Assembly: GCF_904849725.1 (NCBI RefSeq)
Contig: NC_058522.1
Location: forward strand, 236,381,084 to 236,445,083
Length of the DNA stretch: 64,000 nt
Direction of reading: 5' to 3'
From: Hordeum vulgare subsp. vulgare
Taxonomy: Eukaryota; Streptophyta; Magnoliopsida; Poales; Poaceae
The notes beneath the pieces were generated by a model, which worked only from the letters and a program-made list of their open reading frames with translations, ran no database searches and was not told the DNA's origin. Positions 34,913-46,242 of the stretch are shown in pieces; position 1 is the first letter of the stretch, and each line of letters begins with the position of its first letter. The translations under genes were made by a program, and so were the position numbers.

Positions 34913-36960
34913 TGGCTTGTCCTCAAGCGAAAGCCTAGCTCAATAAATATTTCCACATGTTTAGGGAGAGATGTGTTGACAAAACAAAATACGAACATGC
35001 ATGCATCATGATCAAGATCAGAACAACAATACCAACATATAATCTCTCATGCTAAAGTGATAATTCCTTCACAAAGTAAAGCATGGATCAAGAACCTTAC
35101 CGAGAAGTAATAATCGCTAGCCTTTAGTCATTGAAGCAATTGCAATTTATCACAACATAAAAAATAGTCAAATAAGAGCTTGTAAAGCAAATCCACATAC
35201 TCAATCATTCTTTCGTTCTCTAGAATTGCTAGAACTCACGTTGTACTCATGAGATCATAGTTTTAGCTGGACACAGAGAAAGATAGGGGCTTATAGTTTT
35301 GCCTCCTAACTGCTTACCTCAAGGGTAATGTCAACAATAATGATTCATGAATACTTACCTCCAAGTTGACATATGAATATAGATCTTTCCCAAGCATGTG
35401 ACAGTAGCCAAGACAAAGGCAAAATAAGGAATTGGTGAAGATCACCATGACTCTTTCAAGGGCAAAAAGTAATGGTACAAGATAGGCCCTTCGCAAAGGG
35501 AATCAGAGGTTGTCATGCGCTTTTGAGGTTTGGATGCGTGTCCTCTTAGTGCGGATGAACGTCACTTTATATTGCCCCCTGTGATATAGAACTTTATTAT
35601 GCAGTCTGTCGCTTTTATGTCTTCCTGATCACAGGTTCGTATAAAGCTTATTTTCCACACACTAATAGATCATACATATTAGGGATCAATTTTTATTGCT
35701 TGCACCGATGACAACTTACTTGAGGGATCTTATTCAATCCACAGGTAGGTATGGTGGACACTCATGGCAGAACTTGTTTGAAGGTTTCTGGATGCACAAG
35801 TAGTATCTCTACTTGGTGCGGGAGTTTTGGCTAATATGAGGTAGAAGAAATCGTCACATGCTAAGGGATCTCTAATCATATAAAATTGTTCGGAGCCAAG
35901 CAAACACAATTCATTATGTTGTCTTCCTTGTCCAATATCTACTTCTAGGTATGTAATAGTTTAGTGAGTGTTCACAATCATAGATGGTGTCAGAGATGAT
36001 ATATTTATATGTGAACCTCTCCTTCTTTATCACTTCCTATTAATTGCAACCATGACCAAGGTCTACGTTTGCCTACCCTCAACAAGTTTCAATCCTCATT
36101 CTTTTTATATGTGAAGCCATCACTTCCCATAAGATCATTACACGATCTTTCTTGCTTTTGTTCTATTGTTACTCTTTTTATCATGGCAAGAGGCAAAGCC
36201 CTTCAACTAAGACACTCTTTATTATATGGCTCACGAGCTCGAATACAGCGGGGTGACACAAAGAAAAACTTAAGACTAAAACACTAAGACTTTTAAATCT
36301 ACTAGAGAAAGAGAAAACTGAAAAGGAAAACTAAAACAAAGGTAAAGGCAAAAGATGTGATGGTGATACGATACTGGGGCAACTCCCCCAAGCTTGGCAC
36401 AAGCCAAGGGGATTGCCCATACCAATGCTCAGTTGTCTTCCTTTGGTGGTGATGGTGGTGGAGTTGTTGCAATCTTTGACTCCAAGAGGGCCGTTATTCT
36501 TTGATTTATACCATGGAGATCTGCAACAGAAACACGCTCGAAACGAAAAACAGAAGAAATCTGCGTGATGCAAGGGTCATACCAAACGGGAGTTTATATA
36601 ATGATTTTTTCAGACCAGAAGGAGTGCCGTGCATGAAAACGGAGTCCGGGAGGCGCACGAGGTGGCCACAAGCCCTCATGGTGCGGCCAGGGGGTGGGCC
36701 CACGCCGGGCAGGCTTGTCACCTCCTCGCGCACTTTCTCGACTACTTCCATTTTTTGTATTTTTTCAAATATTCCAAAACGGAGAAAGTTTCCTACTGGA
36801 AAAGTTTTGGACTCTGTTTTCTTACCGAATCACATACCTCTTCGTTTTCGGAGTCTGAAAGAGGCTGATAAATATCCCTTAGGTATTTTTCCGGAGTTAT
36901 GGTGTTGATAATATTGCTTTCAACATTTATGGGAGTACCTCAGATATAATGCTTGATTCT
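34913..36960 (-). other. Noncoding 3' internal region of Athila-type element
   Basis: Between the integrase stop and 3' LTR. Only short ORFs without recognisable domains; no env-like ORF is visible. It contains the second polypurine-like tract near 36390 and, at 36600-36720, a GC-richer block. Confidence 0.55.
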
Positions 36961-37738
36961 CTACCCATTTACAACTCTCGGACAATTACCTTCCGTGTTG
37001 TTGATCTTGATAGCACCAGAACGATATACTTCCTCAACAACATAGGGACCTTCCCATTTAGAGAGAAGCTTGCTTGGAAAGAATCTTAAATGAGAGTTAT
37101 ATAGCAAGACATAATCATCTACATTGAACTCACGCTTTTGTATCCTCTTATCATGCCACCTCTTAAACTTCTCTTTGAACAGCTTGGCATTCTCATATGC
37201 CTGAGTTCTCCATTCATCAAGCGAGCTAATGTCAAATAACCTCTTCTCACCGGCAAGTTTGAAATCAAAGTTGAGCTCTTTGATTGCCCAATAAGCTTTA
37301 TGCTCTAGCTCAAGAGGTAAATGACATGCTTTACCATACACCATTTTGTACGGAGACATGCCCATGGGATTCTTATAGGCAGTTCTATAAGCCCACAATG
37401 CATCATCGAGCTTCTTAGACCAATTCTTTCTAGACCTATTGACAGTCTTTTGCAGAATTAGTTTAATCTCTCTGTTCCTTAGCTCTACGTGACCACTGGA
37501 CTGAGGGTGATAGGGAGACGCAATTCTATGGTTGACATCGTACTTAGCAAGCGTTTTACGGAAAGCACCATGAATGAAGTGTGAACCACCATCGGTCATT
37601 AGATATATAGGAACTCCAAATCTAGGGAAGATAACTTCTTTCAGCATCTTGATAGAGGATTTGTGATCAGCACTACTAGTGGGGATAGCTTCTACCCACT
37701 TAGTGACGTAATCAACAGCAACTAAGATGTGAGTATAC
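36961..37738 (-). CDS. pol: Athila-type integrase, catalytic and C-terminal part
   Basis: Open from the insertion point at 37738 (YTHILVAVDYVTKWVEA) to the stop at 36961. Seen: second catalytic Asp in LMTDGGSHF, HPQSSGHVELRNREIK with the catalytic Glu, ALWAYRTAYKNPMGMSPY, and the C-terminal LLSKWEGPYVVEEVY module. With the first Asp (DYMGPF) near 39420 on the other side of the inserted LTR, all three acids are present. The integrase would insert cDNA into the genome. The few codons that an ORF finder adds before YTHIL come from the solo LTR and are not native. Confidence 0.9.
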
Positions 37739-39389
37739 TGATACGTCTCAAATGTATCTATAATTTTTGATGGTTTCACGCTGTTATCTTGTCAACTTTG
37801 GATGTTTTATGTACCTTTTATATCTTTTTTGGGACTAACTTATTAATTCAGTGCCAAGTGCCAGTTCTTGTTTTTTCTGTGTTTTTGGCTCTTTTCAGGT
37901 CTGATTTTGGAACGGAGTCCAAACGGAATAAAATCCCCGAAACGATTTTTTCCCGAACGGAAGAAGATTAGGGGGCCTGTGGGCCAACCAGGAGGGCTGC
38001 AGGGAGCCCACAAGCCCCCACTCCGCCACCAGGGGGGAGGCGGCGGTGGGTAGGCTTGTGGCCTCCCTGGTGCCCCCTGACCTAGATCTTGCGCCTATAT
38101 ATTCCCTAAAAATCAGAAAAAAATCAGGGGAGCCACAAAAATACTTTTCAGCCGCAACAAGCTTCCGTTTCCGCGAGATCTCATCTCGAGACCCTTCCCG
38201 GCGCCCTGCCGGTGGGGACTTTGGAGTTGGAGGGCTTCTTCATCATCATCATCGCCCCTCCAATGACTCGTGAGTAGTTCACTTCAGACCTACATGTCCG
38301 TAGTTAGTAGCTAGATGGCTTCTTCTCTCTCTTGGATCTTTAATACAAAGTTCCCATGATCTTCATGGAGATCTATCCGATGTAATCTTCTTTGGCGGTG
38401 TGTTTGTCGAGATCCGATGAATTGTGGATTTGTGATCAGATTATCTATGATATATATTTGAGTCTTTGCTGATTTCTTATATGCATGATTTGATATCCTT
38501 GTAAGTCTCTCCGAGTCTTGGGTTTTGTTTGGACAACTAGATCTATGATTCTTGCAATGGGAGAAGTGCTTGGTTTTGGGTTCTTATCATGTGGTGACCT
38601 TTCCCAATGATAGTAGGGGCAGCAAGGCACACATTGAGTAGTTGCCATCAAGGGTAACAATGTGGGCTCTGTCGTTGATATGAGATTGTCCATCTACATC
38701 ATGTCATCTTGATTAAGGCGTTACTCTGTTCTTTTGGACTTAATACACTAGATGCATGCTGGATAGTGGTCGACGTGTGGAGTAATAGTAGTAGATGCAG
38801 AAAGTATCGGTCTACTTGTTTTGGACGTGATGCCTATAGATACAATCATTGCCATAGATGACGTCACGACTTTGCGCGGTTCTATCAATTGCTCGACAGT
38901 AATTTGTTCACCCACCGTCTACTCGCTTTCATGAGAGAAGCCACTAGTAAACACTACGGCCCCGGGGTCTATTCACATCTATCGTTTACACCTCCGCTTT
39001 TACTTTGCTTTGTTACTTTGTTGCTTTCAGATATCACTTTGCGAACAATCTATAAGGGATTGACAACCCCTTCATAGCATTGGGAGCAAGTTCTTTGTGT
39101 TTGTGCAGGCACTTGTTATACTCCTTCACTGGATTGATACCTTGGTTCTCAAAACTGAGGGAAATACTTACCACCGCTGCGCTACATCACCCTTTCCGCT
39201 TCGAGGGAACACCAATGCAAGGCTCCAAGGCCACGGGGAAATCCTTTGCATATTTGCCTAGGAAGTCCCTAAAGGTGTAGCCGTAGTAGAAGGATTCCTG
39301 GTGCCGTTGGTGAGGAGAATCAAGACAAGAACAGTCTCCCGTCAGCTCGTGTTTCTGGCGCCGTTGGAAGGTCTTTTGTTGGAGTAGCA
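37739..39389 (+). mobile_element. Solo LTR, Athila-type, inside an integrase gene
   Basis: Starts TGATACGTCTC, ends GGAGTAGCA, and is flanked by TATAC at 37734-37738 and 39390-39394. Length 1651 bp, close relative of 19452-21104. Inserted in plus orientation in the minus-strand integrase between DYMGPFPIQ and YTHILVAVDY. Two primer-site-like motifs lie near its end (39299 and 39356). Confidence 0.95.
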
Positions 39390-39394
39390 TATAC

Positions 39395-41318
39395 CCGTTG
39401 GATTGGAAAAGGTCCCATATAATCGAAGCCCCAAACATCAAATGGTTCAATGACAAGTGAATAGTTCATAGGCATTTCCTGACGTTTGCTAATATTACCT
39501 ATTCTGTGACATTCCACACAAGACAAGACAAACTTACGGGCATCCTTGAAGAGAGTGGGCCAATAGAAACCTGATTGCAATACCTTGTGTGCAGTTCTAT
39601 CTCCCGCATGGTGTCCTCCGTAGGCCTCGGAGTGACACTTCTGTAGGATCTGTCCCTGTTCATGTTCAGGTACACAACGTCTAATAACACCATCTACTCC
39701 TTCCTTATAAAGGTGAGGATCATCCCAAAAGTAGTGTCTCAAGTCAAAGAAGAATTTCTTCTTTTGCTGGTACGTGAAACTAGGTGGTATGTATTTGGCA
39801 ACGATATAGTTTGCATAATCAGCATACCACGGTGCACTACGTGAAGCATTGATGACATTCAGTTGCTCATCGGGAAAGCTATCATCAATAGGTTGTGGGT
39901 CATGAAGGTCGTTCTCCAACCTAGACAAGTTATCTGCTACTGGGTTATCAGTACCCTTTCTGTCGACAACATGCAAATCAAATTCTTGTAGCAAGAAAAC
40001 CCATCTAATAAGCCTAGGTTTAGCGTCCTTCTTCTCCATGAGGTACTTAATAGCAGCATGGCCAGTGTGAATAGTGACTTTGGAATCAACTATGTAGGAC
40101 CCGAACTTTTCACATGCAAACACGAGTGCTAAAAATTCCTTCTCCGTAGTAGCATAGTTTCTCTGGGCACTGTCTAGAGTTTTACTAGCGTAGTGAATTA
40201 CATTCAACTTCTTATCGACTCTTTGCCCTAGAACAGCACCAACAGCATAATCGCTAGCATCACACGTGATTTCAAAGGGTAGGTTCCAATCAGGTGGTTG
40301 AACAATAGGTGCAGTTATCAAAGCCCTCTTAAGTATTTCGAAGGCTTCCTCACAATAATCGTCAAAAACAAAAGGAATATCCTTTTGTAAGAGATTGGTA
40401 AGAGGCCTAGAAATCTTAGAGAAGTCTTTAATGAATCTTCTATAGAAACCAGCATGACCAAGGAAACTTCTTATACCTTTGATATCTGTGGGGTATGGCA
40501 TTTTCTCGATTGCATCAACCTTAGCCTTATCAACTTCAATACCTCTTTCAGAAATTTTATGTCCTAAGACGATGCCTTCATTAACCATAAAGTGGCACTT
40601 CTTCGAATTCAAGACAAGATTGGTGTATTTACATCTCTGTAGGACTCGATCAAGGTTGCTGAGGCAATCATCAAAAGAAGACCCGTAAACGGAAATGTCA
40701 TCCATGAAAACCTCGACAATCTTTTCACAAAAGTCAGAGAATATAGCCATCATACATCTTTGAAAGGTGGCAGGTGCATTACATAATCCAAAAGGCATAC
40801 GTCTATAAGCAAAGGTACCGAAAGGGCAGGTGAAAGTGGTTTTCTCCTGATCAGATTGTGCAACTGGTATTTGGGAGAAACCAGAATAACCGTCTAGAAA
40901 GCAGAAGTGTGTTTGTTTAGACATCCTTTCTAGCATTTGGTCGATAAAAGGCAAAGGGTAATGATCTTTCCTAGTGGCCTTATTCAACTTTGTAAAATCA
41001 ATCGCCATCCTATAGCCAGTAATAATCCTGTGTGGGATCAACTCATCCTTATCATTAGGGACAACGGTAATGCCTCCCTTCTTAGGAGCGCAATGCACCG
41101 GACTCACCCAATCGCTATGAGCAATAGGATAGATAATACCCGCTTGCACGAGCTTTAGTATTTCTTTTATTACTACTTCTTTCATCTTAGGATTTAATTT
41201 CCTTTGATGGTCAGCAACTGGTTTGATATCAGGATCGGTTTTGATCTTGTGCTGGCATAGAGTGGGACTAATGCCCTTAAGATCATCAAGAGTATATCCA
41301 ATAGCAGCACGGTGCTTC
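39395..41318 (-). CDS. pol: Athila-type pol: linker, RT, RNase H, integrase N-terminus
   Basis: One open frame of about 640 codons from the break at 41318 to the inserted LTR; no true start exists because the 5' part is lost (the Met at 41185 is internal). [38 protein letters not shown] with [10 protein letters not shown]. RNase [41 protein letters not shown] (usual H-T-D changed to H-T-G). Integrase zinc region: [16 protein letters not shown] and CVECHR, then FDYMGPFP with the first catalytic Asp. The absence of stops over 1.9 kb suggests this copy decayed only recently. Confidence 0.93.
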
Positions 41319-41670
41319 TGAAAGTGCAGTCATGCCCTTAATCGAGTTTTGGTGTTAATGACAACACATACATAGGAAACTAATCTTATTTGTTGAGTGT
41401 ATCTCAGGATGGCTTTTAAAGTAGTCTTAGTAGATCGAGAATTATGTGCCAAGATGGCTTGAGAAGATCGGGACTTATATGTCAAGAAGGCTCGGGATTG
41501 AGAAAAGATGATGTAGCCTATCCTTTAATTTACTATTCTTGAGTATAGGGATCCCGCACTATTAAGAGGGGATCACGGGTTTTGCGATGAACTTGCTCAA
41601 ACTACATCTCTACTTTTCTGCTCATACCACATCTCCACTGCTCTGCTTTGATCTCAAAATAGAACCAATG

Positions 41671-42060
41671 CCTCGGACATCCGGCTTCCTCCAGACGTCC
41701 GAGGGCCGGATGCCCGACCACTTCGGAAATCCGGAACCCTATACCAGAGCCAAAGTCTCGGACATCCGGCTCTGTCCGGACGTCCGAGGACCGGACGCAC
41801 GACCACTTCGGAAAACAGGAACCTTGCACCAGAGTTAAATACCTCGGACTTCCGGCCTTCCCCTGTCGTCTGAGGGCCGGACGTCCGACCGCTTTCGAAA
41901 ATATGGTGCCCTTGAACGTAGCTGAACTCTCAGACATCCGACCCTCTCTTCGGACGTCCGGTCCCTATTCGACTACACAGTGGCCAACTGATATGAACAC
42001 TCCTTCGATCGTCCGACACCTGTCGGACATCCGGAAACCGTCGGACGTCCGACCACTGTC
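41671..42060 (+). repeat. 86-bp tandem repeat with TCGGACGTCCGA palindromes in Copia LTR
   Basis: CTCGGACATCCGG-type starts at 41672, 41757, 41843 and 41929 (period 85-86 bp), then denser GTCGGACGTCCGAC palindromes to 42050, about 50 bp before the TATA box. The 3' LTR has the same array at 56752-57135. Confidence 0.9.
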
Positions 42061-42099
42061 AGACTTAAGTGACCCCAGCGGTTATTTTAGTCTCCCCAC

Positions 42100-42107
42100 T
42101 ATATATA
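42100..42107 (+). promoter_or_regulatory. TATA box of Copia LTR
   Basis: TATATATA after CTCCCCAC. The same box is at 57180-57186 in the 3' LTR. Confidence 0.65.
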
Positions 42108-42816
42108 CCCCCTCCCACTTCGTGAGAGGGGGTTCAACACAGCAAGAACACTTACAAGAACACCTTCTTCCTCACTCACTCTTGCCTACACCCAATCTTA
42201 GATCCCAAGATCATTTGTGAGCCCCTTTGAGTGTTGTTCCAATCAAAATATAGATCGTCTCCTTCTCCTCCTCTCCACCAAAGCGATTTGTGATTTGAGC
42301 AAGTTTTGAGCAATCCCCATGATCTTGTTACCCTTGGAGGTTGGAGACTCCTAGGCGGTAGGAGTCTTCGGAGAGGAATCAAACCATTGTGATTACCCCC
42401 CAAAAAGTTTGTGAGGGTTTGTAAGCCACCTCAAGGCTTACCACTAGTGGTTGAGAAACGCCTTCGTGGTGTTGTCTCAAAGGGAGAATAGGGCGAGCCT
42501 TCGTGGTAACACCCGCCCCTCTAACGGTGACGTAGCTTCCCTCCAAGGAAGTGAACACCGGGATACATCCTCGTCTCTCTTGGAGTTTTGGTTATCCCTA
42601 ACCCTAACTCTCTGTTTGTGTTAATCCTTATTACGTACTTGCATTTGATTATAGTTTACCGGTTGCCTTACTTTACTCTAAATAGCTTACTCTTTGTTTT
42701 TGCAATTATTAGGCTCACTCTCATATTCTGCACCATTGCCTAAAATTGCTAAGTAACTATTAAAATTTGGAACTTACCTATTCACCCCCCCTCTAGGTCC
42801 ATCTCGATCCTTTTCA

Positions 42817-43201
42817 CAAAGATCTCGTCGTAAAGGGTTACGTCGATTCAAGCTTTGACACTGGTCCAGATGACTCTAAGTCTCAAACCGAATACATATT
42901 TATTCTTAATGGCGGTGCGATAAGGTGGTGCAGTTCCAAGCAGAGCGTCGTAGCAGATTCTACATGTGAGGCGGAGAACATGGCTGCCTCGGAGGCAGCT
43001 AAGGAGGGTGTTTGGATGAAGCAGTTCCTGACGGATCTTGGAGTTGTGCCGAGCGCACTAAATCCAATAACCCTGTTCTGTGACAACACTCGTGCCATTT
43101 CTCTAGCAAAGGAACCAAGGTTTCACAAGAAGACCAGACACATCAAACGACGCTTCAACCTCATCCGCGACTATGTCGAATGTTGTAGATCCGCTGACTA
43201 A
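42817..43201 (+). pseudogene. pol: BARE1/Angela-type Copia RNase H, 3' fragment
   Basis: Begins exactly after the Copia LTR with KDLVVKGYVDSSFDT and runs through FILNGGAI, WCSSKQSVVADSTCEAE, LFCDNTRAISLAKEPRFH and HIKRRFNLIRDYVE, the RNase H end of Angela/BARE1 pol. The catalytic Asp and Glu are present. The end is damaged: after DYVE the tail with ADPLTKPLPR is shortened and shifted. A different lineage from the surrounding SIRE-type Copia. Confidence 0.88.
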
Positions 43202-43939
43202 ACCTCTTCCACGAGCGAAGCATGATCAACACCAGAACTGTATGTGTGTTAGATTCATTCCAATGTAAATTGCATAGCGATGTGAGACTACATTATTGAC
43301 TCTAGTGCAAGTGGGAGACTGTTAGAAATATGCCCTAGAGGCAATGATAAAATAGTTATTATTATATTTCCTGTTTGAAGATAATCGTTTATTATCCATG
43401 CTATAATTGTATTGAATGAAAACATAAATGCATGTGTGGATATATAGACAAAACATTGTCCCTAGTAAGCCTCTAGTTGACTAGCCAGTTGATCAAGGAT
43501 GGTTAAGGTTTTCTGACCATATGCAAGTGTTCTCACTTGATGATTGGATCACATCATTGGGAGAATGATGTGATGGACAAGACCCAAACTATAAACGTAG
43601 CATGTGATCGTGTCATTTTGTTGCTATTGTTTTCTGCGTGTCAGGTATTCATTCCTATGACCATGAGATCATGTAACTCACTGACACCGGAGGAATGCGT
43701 TGTGTGTATCAAACGTCGCAACGTTACTAGGTGACTATAAAGGTGCTCTACAGGTATCTCCGAAGGTGTCCGTTGAGTTAGCATGGATCAAGACTGGGAT
43801 TTGTCACTCCGTGTGACGGAGAGGTATCTCGGGGCCCACTCGGTAATAAAACATCACATATAAGCCTTGCAAGCAATGTGACTAAAGTGTTAGTCACGAG
43901 ATTATGTATTACGGAACGAGTAAAGAGACTTGCTGGTAA
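43202..43939 (+). mobile_element. Angela/BARE1 3' untranslated region and start of 3' LTR
   Basis: The tract GCAAGTGGGAGAC (polypurine) leads to an LTR start at 43320, TGTTAGAAATATGCCCTAG, the well-known BARE1/Angela/WIS start. About 620 bp of the roughly 1.7 kb LTR remains; it breaks after ACTTGCTGGTAA near 43939, where SIRE-type gag begins. Confidence 0.88.
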
Positions 43940-45706
43940 TCTTAGGTACGCAAATGATGAGATGTTAGACATCTTCGAGCATGGGTACCATCCTGTAGAT
44001 CCAAGGTGCCTCACTCCCAGGGAAACTTATGACAAGCATCTCAACGACACTGCGATCATGTGCATAAGAAAAGGAATGAGTGCAAGCAACGAAGACCTTA
44101 CATACACATCACAAGCGCCAAGGAACTGTGGGATAGCATTATAAGGACCAAGACCGGTACCTCCACTCTTCGTCTTGCTCAATATGAAATTGCCAAGGGG
44201 CAATTGCAGAACCTCTGTATGGAAAAGGGTGAGTCTCCCAAGCAACTGCTAGAACGGCTCATGACTCCCGCTTCAGACATTGAGTCCTATGATAGTGACA
44301 AGACGCAAGATGGTTTCAACCTGACCAAGAGATTTCTCGTGGACAAGTTACTTCATGCCCTTGCTCCGTACCACCATCAAATGGTATGGGACATAAGGCA
44401 GCACCATGGGTTCAAAGAAATGACCCCAGATGACATCATATCCACTTTCCAATTATTTGAAGAGTAAAAGGCAAATGCAACAAAGCACCTTGCCATGCAT
44501 GGTACTTCAACATCAAAGATCAATCTTGCTTTGAAAGCCAAGCATGAATGTGACGAAGAAGAAAATGAAGAAGAAGAGGGTGATGAAGACTTCGAAGATG
44601 GTGATGATGCTGACTCTGATGAAAGACCATCTTATGAGGACATTGCTCTCTTTGTAAAGAAGTTCAGTGCAGGAAAATTCAAGGGAAGATTCCCAAAGAA
44701 GAAAGTATGAAAATGTTATATTTGTGAGGAAACCAACCACTTCTCCAATGACTGTCCTTATGAGAAGAGAGAAGATAAACCAAGGTTTCCGAAGACCTTT
44801 GTAAAGAAGAAATTGCCAAACCCTATGAACTCCAAGCTCAAGAGGAGAGATGGAAGAGAAATGGTTGCACAAGAAGAATCAGATCCAGAAGACGCTGGTG
44901 GGGTTGCCGGAGTAGCTCAGGCTACACAAAACACCTTGAGGCTCGTCAACAAAAGTGGTGACGTTGTTCACTACAACTATATGAAAGACTATAAGGGCAA
45001 TGCCCAAAAGTGTTTGATGGCAAAGACTGCCATAGAAGATGGGGAAGACCAAAGCTCCCATGATAAGATTAAGGTAACTCCACGGTTAAACTCTTTCAGT
45101 CTAGTTTCTACCTCATTTGATGAATACCTTGATGCGGAGGATCACTATGAGGACAATGACTTAGATCATCCTATGTTTGCCAAAATAAACAAATTTATGT
45201 CCTCTCTTAAAGGAAAGAATCTCACTATGTTTCGCATACTTATGGAAATGGTGAGTAAGCACACCAATAGCATCAAGGAACTCGAAACCCTCGTCACTGA
45301 GGAGAAGGAAAGGAATGAAATCCTTGAGCAGAAAGTCCTGTATGAGGAAGCACAAAATGATGCATTATGCTCAAAAGTTGGTGAAAACCTTGATAAACAT
45401 GCTAACGATCTTGCCTCCTTGAAAAAGGTTGAATCTGTGTGCAAAGAGTTATTAAATGATAAAAACAGACTTGTGAATTCTCATGCTTCCCTTTCTAAGG
45501 ACTGTGAGTGCCTATCCTTGTCTCTCAAGGACAAGGAAGAGAAACTCACTATTCTTACAAAGATCTTTGAGGCACTCAAGGTTACTTACCTTGACACTCT
45601 AGCTAAGGCTTACTCCTCACCTATTATTAATGTTGATACCTGCACTGCTAACTCTAGTAGTGAACTGACATCTATTCTTGAGAAAAACTGTTTGCTAAAG
45701 GCATAG
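43940..45706 (+). pseudogene. gag: SIRE/Maximus-type gag with zinc knuckle, broken
   Basis: N-terminus missing. Starts in the UBN2/gag domain with DIFEHGYHPVDP and TYDKHLNDTAI; a shift near 44095 leads to the frame with AKELWDSIIRTKTG, LAQYEIAKGQLQNL and FLVDKLLHALAP. After a stop (44465) comes an acidic stretch (44550-44640), a stop at 44708, and a CCHC knuckle CYICEETNHFSNDC (44714-44755) that would bind RNA. From 44813 to 45706 the frame is open: a linker and a coiled-coil-rich region (about 45240-45600). Large gag with coiled coil fits the SIRE/Maximus lineage. Confidence 0.82.
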
Positions 45707-46242
45707 CTAGATAGAGGTATCATGACATGTGCACAAGGACAAAAGACTCTCAATGAGATCTTAAGTCAACATAATGAAGTCTTTGCCAAGGAAGGGCTTG
45801 GGTTTAATCCAAGCACCGCCAAGAAAAGTGTATCTCCTCTCAAGTGCACCACCCCACTTAAAGAAATATTTGTATGAGAGGGACACAAGGAGAAAGGTAA
45901 GGCTGTGAGTGGGTCGGCCACTAGGGGTTTGCCCACTCTCAACAAGACAACAGAGTTCATGCCTCCATCCTATGTACTTCGCAAATCAAAGGAAGGAGAG
46001 GTTTATGCTAAATTCGTTGGTCCCCGTAATGCATTCCCACTTTATGCTATTTGGGTCCCTAAGACTCTTGTAACAAATATGAGAGGCCCCATGACGAAAT
46101 AAGCACCTCAAACCAAGTCTTAATTCGTGTAGAGGCTGTTTTCTCCGGAGGAGTCAAATGGGTGATCGACAGTGGATGCACCAATCATATGACCGGAGAT
46201 AGTAACTTGCTCTATGACTTCATGCAAGCCATTCGACCATAA
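45707..46242 (+). pseudogene. pol: gag-pol linker and start of Copia protease, broken
   Basis: Continues the gag frame past a stop (45704) with FPLYAIWVPKTLVTN (46030-46070), the linker before SIRE protease. The protease active site KWVIDSGCTNHMTGD lies in another frame at about 46160-46200 with D-S-G intact, followed by a stop (46240). Stops also near 45876 and 46100. Confidence 0.75.

Larger units (their letters stand above)
33394..41318 (-). mobile_element. Athila-type Gypsy element (minus), 5'-truncated
   Basis: Read on the minus strand: pol from mid-linker (41318) through RT, RNase H and integrase (to 36961), a 2 kb noncoding 3' region, polypurine tract and 3' LTR (34893 to 33394). gag, protease and 5' LTR are missing; the break at 41318 is exactly at the start of a Copia LTR. 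A solo LTR (37739-39389) splits the integrase. Confidence 0.9.
41319..42816 (+). repeat. 5' LTR of Copia element
   Basis: Starts TGAAAGTGCAGTCATGC, ends CTCGATCCTTTTCA; 1498 bp, both ends complete. Left flank GCTTC and right flank CAAAG do not match. The expected primer-binding site (TGGTATCAGAGC type) does not follow. Both facts point to recombination rather than a simple insertion. Confidence 0.9.

Noticed and set aside
35300..36300. Env-like ORF between Athila integrase and 3' LTR
   Set aside because: Athila relatives can carry one here, but only ORFs of 60-80 codons without motifs are present.
41587..42220. ORFs in the Copia LTRs (also 56666-57299) rich in Arg, Ser and Pro
   Set aside because: They translate the 86-bp tandem repeat; frame and strand are arbitrary.
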